A stretch of DNA of 51,459 nt from Klebsormidium nitens (Eukaryota > Streptophyta > Klebsormidiophyceae > Klebsormidiales > Klebsormidiaceae), in contig DF237562.1 of NCBI GenBank assembly GCA_000708835.1, forward strand, positions 1-51,459. The letters are read 5' to 3'. Made by a program: the position numbers and the translations under genes. The notes below the pieces were generated by a model. The model was not told the DNA's origin. It saw only the letters and a program-made list of their open reading frames with translations, and did not search any database. Position 1 is the stretch's first letter. Each line of letters starts with the position of its first letter. Of the stretch, positions 44,927-51,459 are shown piece after piece.

Positions 44927-47900
44927 ATGGCCGCAGACTTCTGGGCGTCCTATCAGAGGTGGGAGGGCCGCTTTGCTTCAGAGCCCCTCCTTTTCTTCCC
45001 ACTTTTGATTGGAAAGTGCTGGCCCCACATTTGTAACTCTGTCAGCAGCCCGTCGTCCCTTTTGGACTTACGTATAAGTGCTGATTGCACTGGAAGTAGT
45101 CTACTGCTGATGCTGTTTGCCAGTCCTCTCACTGGCACCTCACCCACCACTTTGGCATTGTCGACTGCCAACCTTGTTGATGGCTCTCAGAAATGTTGAT
45201 GGCTCTCAGAAATGGTGGATGTATGGTTGTGACTTGTCCTGAGGAGTACAATCAGCAACACGGCGACTCGGCTCCTCAGCTCCTTTTAACGGGGGCAAAA
45301 GGGCCTGTACACCACTAAACCAGACATGTAACCCAACCCCCTGACTCCTTACTCAGGCAGGGTGGCAGTGTTATGTGCAGCAAGCAGCTGCTGAGTGTGG
45401 AGGAGGTGAGCCGTGTGGCGGAGGAGGACCTCGAGCTTGGGCTCACTTTGCAGGACACGCGCCTCATCAAGATCGCCATGACCACCTGTGAGGAGGCCCC
45501 CCTGCCAGACCCAATTTTGAATGCAAAGTTTGGACGGCTAGAACTGAAATGCAGCCCCACTTGGACTTTTGAACCCAGCATCCATTAGTGATTTTCTCCC
45601 CGGCTTTGCTTGACCCCCCCGCATCATTCTCGGCTACGGCCATCTTGCTGTCTTGAGAATTTGGAAGAGGGGGCAAGTGTTTAGTTCACGCTCTGGTCAG
45701 GGATGCATGAGAGTATTGTCGGGTTTGACTGGGTGCATCTCTTAGAGTGTGGTGTATTCTGTGTCCCTTACGCCCTCACCTTCCTCTTTCTCAGACATGA
45801 GGGACCTTGCGCAGCAGGCCAAGCTCAGGCAGCGGTGAGCTTTGCCGCACGCTCAAACACTGATTTTCTTGTCTATCCGGGGGAGTGTTTGGATATTTTT
45901 GATACAGAAATTGCCGCAGATGATATGTTAGAAGCATTACTGAATATCAGGTTTCCTAAACCCTCCTTCAGCATCGCTTCTCGCAGCAAATGTGACCCCG
46001 TCATACGTCCAGTACGGAGCCGGACATTGAACCAATCCTGATTTAGCTTTCCTTTACCATCACAGGGTGGTTGCGACGGCAGTCTGCTACATGCGCAGGA
46101 TGTACGTCAGGTAAGGCCTCTCAAAAACCAAAGACGCGCGTTTTTCAATCAGAGGCAGTCAGTGCTAAACCAAGCCTTGTTCGCTGGGCTTGAAAAAGGT
46201 CTCCTCGTACAAGTTGCTAAGGGACATCGATATCCCTGGAAATATTGATTTCATTGATGGAAGAAGTCTAGGCAGGCAGGCTGTTGATGCAAGGATCCTC
46301 GAGCAGAAGTGCGACCGCTCTGGCCCTTTTTGGTGTACTTTGCGCTTATGTAAGCTTTGCGGAAGTGGATGGAATGCATGAGATGAACATGACGGTCGGA
46401 TCCAGCTTTAGGAGCTCTCATCTGTTTGCGTGTATTACGTTGTCAACGCCCCATATTGTGTCATGCAGCAAGAGTCTGTGCGAGTACGACCCTCGCTTGG
46501 TCGCCCCCGCGTGCCTCTACCTGGCCAGCAAGGCGGAGGAGAGCGTTGCGCAGGCCAAGCTGCTCGTCTTTTACGCCAAGAAACTTAGTGAGGGCCGGGC
46601 CATCGTATCTTCGTTAATCAAAGTTGCGTGTGATTGAGAAGGGGTCAATGTGCGCTCGCCCCAAATCTTAGAGGCCACCTGGCCTGCACTTCTCGGGACA
46701 TTTGCAAGCTCGGACAAGCCTTTCCCCATCCGACGTCGTGATTCATGAACAGCGGCTCAGATTTGGAAACATGCTCGGCAGGCTTGAGGGTGAAGCAACT
46801 GATTTTGGACGTATCCAGTTCTGGACTGGGGGGATTCTTCGCGTTTGCTGAGCGAATTTGACTTGCATTGGCAGTGCTGGTACGGCAGACATCAGCAAAG
46901 CCCGCATGACAAAACTCCTCGGATTGAGACTTGCTTGTTCGCAACTGGGTGCTACGCTTTCAGAACCTGTTCGGACGTTCGAACACGCTGAGACTGGTTG
47001 GTCTAAGTTTGCGAGTTTGAGGATGCATTGCTCAATTCGCGACCGAGGTCTGTCACTCTTCCACCCGCATTGCTCACCCGCTGGCGCTCGCGCCGTTTTG
47101 TGCGGCAGAGCCCGGCCCCGAGAACGGTGCGTACCAGTTGGAGGTGAAGGACCTGCTGGACATGGAGCTGCGCGTGCTGGAGGCGCTCGACTTCCGCCTC
47201 GTCGTCTACCACCCCTACCGCGCAGCAGTGCAGTGAGCATTACTTTCCTTTCTGCAGAGGTTTCACCCGTTTGTAGCCTCGGTCTCGGATTTTCTCTTCT
47301 TGGAGTCCGTTCTTGGAGTTCGGACTTGCGAACAATGCTTGAGTAGGCGCTCGACTCCAAACCGGCGTCTGTTACCCCTACCACGCAGCAGTGCAGTGAG
47401 CGAAATGGCAAAATTCCCTGTTTTCTCTCTTGTTTGAGCCTCGGTTTCAAAGTTCTTGACGTCTGTTCTGGCCTTCTGGGCATGATTGCACTTCCTACAA
47501 GCATGGCAAATCGGGGCTGCACGAGTCTTTTCTAGACGCAGGCTTCGAGTTGGGTAACGTGTCCTTGTCTGGCGGCATCGGACATGATACTCAGCCTGAT
47601 ACTGGATCGGGGCGTTGCTGGTAAAGTAGTCTGGAAACACGATTATTCATATTGCTACACCGTGGACATACATCTTACTTTGAGCCGCTTACCACGGCCT
47701 GTGCAAAGCGTTGGCGACCGCTTAGCGTGCTTCTGTCGTTCATCTGACACCCCCTGCCCCTCTCGTAAGAGCCTTGTACCTCACGGACGGATAGGACGCT
47801 GGCACCCTATGGAAAAGGTTCCGACTAATCAAACCGATAAACTGGAAGAAGAATGTGTGACCCGACGTTAGAGCCCAGCTTCAACGTTCTTCGTTGAGGA

Positions 47901-49092
47901 GCGTCAAAGCAATCAGTCTTCATCTCTCACAAGTCACTTCCGTGCAGGTACCTGAACGACGCCAAGCTGACTGACGTCATGCAGACCACGTGGTGAGCCT
48001 TCGCACGCCCACGTCAAGTCGGTTGCAATGGCACAGCGTCTGGATAAGATAGTCACTTTGAGAACAAAGAGGGCGTGACTTTGATCGAGCGCGTGAGAAG
48101 GCAGTTGCGCAACCCCGGGCACTCGAGAATACGTCTGGGACTTTACTCTCTCAGTGCCTCCTGTTGCGACGATCGCTCTTGGGTCCCGTAACTGTCAGCG
48201 AATAACGCAAAGCTTTCGTCTTTGTGGAACCAACATCAGCTCGGACGACGGTTTCACCTGACGGACCTGTTCTGTAGGTTTCCGGCGGGCATCTGACTGC
48301 TCCGCCCTTTCTCCCTGCCGGGCTGACGCGTGTCCCGCTTCGCGCCCGCCATGCGCAGGTCGCTGCTGAACGACGTGTACCGCACGGACCTGCCGCTGCT
48401 GCACCCGCCCCACGTGGTGGCGCTGGGGTGCATCCACCTGGCGGCCTTCCTCAAGGACCGCGACGCCAAGCCATGGCTCGAGGACCTCAAGGCAGACATG
48501 CACGCCGTGAGGCAACGCACCCGTGCTTTCTCGTCGTGTCTGCTGCTAGTTCCGGCTCTGCAGCGGGATGGTCCAACCGCACGTTCGTGCACACCATCGC
48601 GTCGCTCCTCTTGCGGGCTACGAATGCGTCTACGAAAACGGCTTTCAAAACCGTCGTTCTTTGAACAGAGCTCACGCACATCTCTGGCAGGGGTTTTTGG
48701 GAGTGTCCGGCAAATTGACCCGTCCTGTTTTGTCGCATCCGTGAGGCTTGGACCTTTTTTTCTGAAGCATCTGGCGGCCTTATATTGACTGCTTGCGCGT
48801 CCCTTTCCGAGCGCACGTTTGGCTGATTTGCGAATCTAACGACTCTGACGAATGCTCCAAGCGCTGGCAGCGACCTGCAACCAAGCGCTGCCTTTGTTGA
48901 TACCACCTCAATTGAGAAAGCAGGAAAGTCAACATTTGCAGGGATCTACAAATCTCGGGTGGTCTGGTGCAGGTGCGTGCAGTGCAGATGGAGTTGCTGG
49001 ACCATTACGAGCAGTACGCCAACATCGACCCCGCACTCACCGCTGCAGCCATGGCCAAACTGCCCATACGCACGCGTGCAGCAAGGACGTGA
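44927..49092 (+). CDS. CYCC1: Cyclin C (CDK8 partner, Mediator kinase module)
   Basis: Partner of CDK8 in the kinase module of Mediator, acting in RNA polymerase II transcription. The exons I infer are 44927-44958, 45381-45487, 45795-45834, 46066-46110, 46469-46587, 47109-47232, 47948-47992, 48359-48506 and 48973-49092, totalling 780 nt (259 aa); plant cyclin C has about 255. All junctions are GT-AG and in frame. The start MAADFW is typical of cyclin C. The first cyclin box has VVATAVCYMRRMY and LVAPACLYLASKAEES, and the second has VYHPYRAAVQYL, LLNDVYRTDL and HPPHVVALGCIHLA. The C-terminus is short. Intron 6 carries a decayed copy of the end of exon 6. A frame continuing past the stop (to 49343) is not in the cyclin frame. 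Confidence 0.95.
47180..47460 (+). repeat. 163-bp tandem copy of cyclin C exon 6 end and donor
   Basis: The exon 6 end has GGCGCTCGACTTCC, ACCCCTACCGCGCAGCAG and TGCA|GTGAGC (donor at 47233). The same order recurs at 47343-47400 as GGCGCTCGACTCCA, ACCCCTACCACGCAGCAG and TGCA|GTGAGC (donor-like at 47396). Similarity continues into the intron, with TTGTAGCCTCGGTCTC versus TTTGAGCCTCGGTTTC. The copy opens with a TAG, so it is no longer coding, yet its GTGAGC is intact. Confidence 0.85.
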
Positions 49093-51459
49093 AACACCAG
49101 CACGTGTATGCTCGCACTTTGCTAGATATTGCCTTGGCTAACAAACTGGCACTAAATGTCTGGGCCTTCGACCGTGCAAGGCCGGCCATTGAAGTGCTTG
49201 GATTCTGCAAAAAAGACCGAAGCTGGGAGAGATTGTTTTGTCGCGGAAATTCATTGTACATAGACATTGAGGTCTGGCGGGCAACGCTTGGCTACAGTAA
49301 TCATGAGTTAGTCGAAGAGTTGAAGGCGGCTGGGCCGCAATGATCGTCGTTTGAGTTAGCAGGTTTCCCGTCCATTCGGACTTGGACCCACGGTGTAGTC
49401 ATGGACCGTCGGTCGGACGGTGAGCCACATGCAGCCTGTGCAGCGCTGCTCATGGCACGCGTGCCTACGCGCCGCAAATTTGCAGAACAGCGCGAACTTC
49501 GGAAGTACCGTACGGCTGCCGGCCGGGGGCTTGCTTATAAGCTATAGTATTAACCATATGATTGATCCAGTGACAGCATTAGTATGTGTACGCAGCGTAT
49601 TGTAATTTAACTAACTAAGTTAAGCAAGTGCATGACCAGATCATCGATGCAGGCTTGCCAGCATCATGGTCTCGCACATGTGTGCATATATATTACCGTA
49701 CGTTCAATCAGGAATTCATATTCAAATTTCAATTGTATACCGTCAACGCAGAAGAGTGTCCGTTCCGATCAGGACGGTCAGTACGATCGCTCCGTGCAGC
49801 GCGCTTACCATGTAGATGCTGAGAATCAAGGATTGAATTAGCTAGTTAAAGTAAATGGTACGTAGCAGACGATTATTCAAACTGCACGAACTTAAGCTTC
49901 GCCGGCGGCGGATCGCCGCGCGCTCGCTTCACGCACTAGCGCGTCGTCGCTGGATCCGCAGCTAGTATTGTGAGCGACATCCTGAGAATCCCAATCTAAC
50001 AACGTTGTCCAATCATGTGCAGACGCACATTCTGGCAGTCGTCGCGGCCAACAAGCAAGCTAGCTTTGCTTCCCCAAGTACGGTCGATATCTTGCAGGCT
50101 CAACTAGGTCTGCCAGACTGCTGCAGGAGACGTTTAAATTCGGAAATTGGATGTAGTCCGGCGAATCTCCCAGCTGCGGTGCAGTCCGATGAAGCGGCCC
50201 TCAGTGGTTTGTCCGGCTCAAGGGGCCTGCATATGGCGTGCGTGCGGAAACGCGATCGACGCTGCCCGGTAAGCAGCGCCGCGGGTTTACCTTATGAATC
50301 TTCCATTAGCGTGCGGCACGACTCGGAGGGCGAAACGAGACGGTCATTGCGCCCGGCCGCGAGCAGATTGTGGGCCCCCGGGCGCGCAAGTGACGCCGCG
50401 GCGGCTTGCCAGGCGGCTCTCCGGCGAAAGCTGGAGCTGCTCCGCGAAGGCGCCCAGGCAGAAGGCTGCGCACAGAGTCGTACTAGCCTGGACCTAGGTG
50501 CTGCCGCGGCGCCGTAAAGATGCGCTCCCCAGCGTCGGCGCCCCGATCGAGGCGACCTAGTAGGCGACTCTGCGTCACGAAATGGTGCTGCCCGGGAAGG
50601 CTCCCCGGGCGGAACGGCATGCCCCGTGGCGGACAGCCAGCTGGCTGCGTTCCGCGGGCCGCGAAGTGGCGCTGCGCCCTGGCAACGACGGCTCGCATGC
50701 AATAAGCTGCCAGCATCGGACGGGAGACCGCTCCGTCTTCAGGAGGGACTTGTTGCAGTTGGGGCACATGTCCTCATGTCGTCAGGGGTCAGCTCCTTCT
50801 TCTTGGACACAGCTTTGACAGAGTGGTCAATAGGCTTCGTTGACGCTGGGACAGGACGCGGAGGCGCCACGAACTGACGTACGCTTCTGGCGCCCCTGCC
50901 CCGGGACGGCGCCCCGAGCGAAACGGCTGACGTTATGGCAGACGTGAGCCTGGCGGCGCCGCTAAGTGGCGCTGCCCGGCGAAGGCGCCCTGGACGTGGA
51001 CCGGCGAACAACTTCGCGGACGCTTGGGCGCTCAAACACGGCTAGACAATCGACAACAGACTTGCAATCTGGATGCAATCAGTGAACAAGGTAAGTGAAA
51101 TCCCATTCCTTCGCTTATCAAGCCCTGCAATTGGAGACGCATCGACGACGCAACTTGCAGTACGGACGTGCTCATCCATCTAGAACATTGAGTTGTGTTA
51201 TCTATGCAGGGTCTGAGACTACGAGGCGGGCTGCACAAAGTTCAAGGTCGCATAAGTGAGTGATTTTGCCAGATGCAACATTGGACTGAGCGTTCATCGG
51301 CTGCAAAGTTAGATCCTTGCAAGGCTGTACAGTACTGCCTTCGTATGAGCAATACTAGGACGTTGGTGCATGGCCACCTGTTCATGGCTCTCAAGCGATT
51401 TGGAAGTTCTACTTGTGACCAACTCAGCAACAATCTGCGATAAGCCTTCCCACCAGATC
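49093..51459. other. 3' flank of cyclin C and unassigned sequence
   Basis: No gene is supported. From about 49390 to 49980 a CATG-rich patch with many short palindromes resembles those after other genes. From about 50280 to 51020 the sequence is GC-rich. A 170-codon plus-strand frame (50005-50517) overlaps equally long minus-strand frames and shows no domain. The last 400 bases show nothing recognisable. Confidence 0.5.
50520..51010. repeat. Degenerate direct repeat, about 375-bp spacing
   Basis: The words GGCGCCCCGAKCGA and GTGCTGCCCGGGAAGGC occur near 50535-50600 and return, changed, as GGCGCCCCGAGCGA and GCGCTGCCCGGCGAAGGC near 50909-50990. A third partial version (AAGTGGCGCTGCGCCCTGG) lies near 50664. 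The repeats are worn and their limits unclear. Confidence 0.45.

Noticed and set aside
48852-49343. 163-codon plus-strand ORF overlapping cyclin C exon 9
   Set aside because: It runs in a different frame from cyclin C; the cyclin frame with its conserved C-terminal helix ends at 49092.
50005-50517. 170-codon plus-strand ORF
   Set aside because: GC-rich sequence open in several frames on both strands, no domain, no splice partners.

Overview
The window is nuclear DNA of a green-lineage eukaryote, most likely a streptophyte alga or an early-diverging plant. Six intron-rich protein genes can be rebuilt with GT-AG junctions that hold the reading frame: an ALA2-type lipid flippase, an HDA15-type histone deacetylase with a RanBP2 zinc finger, TRM112, a CCHC zinc-knuckle protein, TPX2 and cyclin C. 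The HDA15 architecture and the plant-type TPX2 C-terminus are what point to the green lineage. The species cannot be fixed from the sequence alone.

Layout. 1-1781: 5' part of an LTR retrotransposon on the minus strand (gag-like ORF, tRNA-iMet primer-binding site, probable LTR), head-to-head with the next gene. 2034-15888 (+): ALA2-like P4-ATPase, 21 exons, 1071 aa. 15889-21942: about 6 kb without an assignable gene, holding tRNA-like fragments, hairpins and a few minus-strand exon-like segments. 21943-27914 (+): HDA15-like deacetylase, 12 exons, 861 aa. 29901-31260 (-): TRM112, 3 exons, 122 aa. 31880-35572 (+): protein with 12 zinc knuckles and an N-terminal UAP56-binding-like motif, 10 exons, 327 aa. 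36864-43814 (-): TPX2 homolog, about 12 exons, about 982 aa. 44927-49092 (+): cyclin C, 9 exons, 259 aa. 49093-51459: no assignable gene.

How they relate. These are unrelated housekeeping and cell-cycle genes, not a cluster. TRM112 and the zinc-knuckle gene diverge from a 619-bp gap. TPX2 and cyclin C diverge from a 1.1-kb gap that carries two sequences resembling the mitotic MSA (Myb) element. HDA15/TRM112 and zinc-knuckle/TPX2 are convergent pairs.

The most unusual signal is in the introns. In at least three genes (ALA2, HDA15, cyclin C) an intron contains decayed tandem copies of the neighbouring exon edge that still carry the AG acceptor or GT donor while the coding part has degenerated. 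A second unexplained signal is a set of gene-free patches after gene 3' ends that are strongly enriched in CATG and palindromic words. No CRISPR array, operon or bacterial-type system is present.
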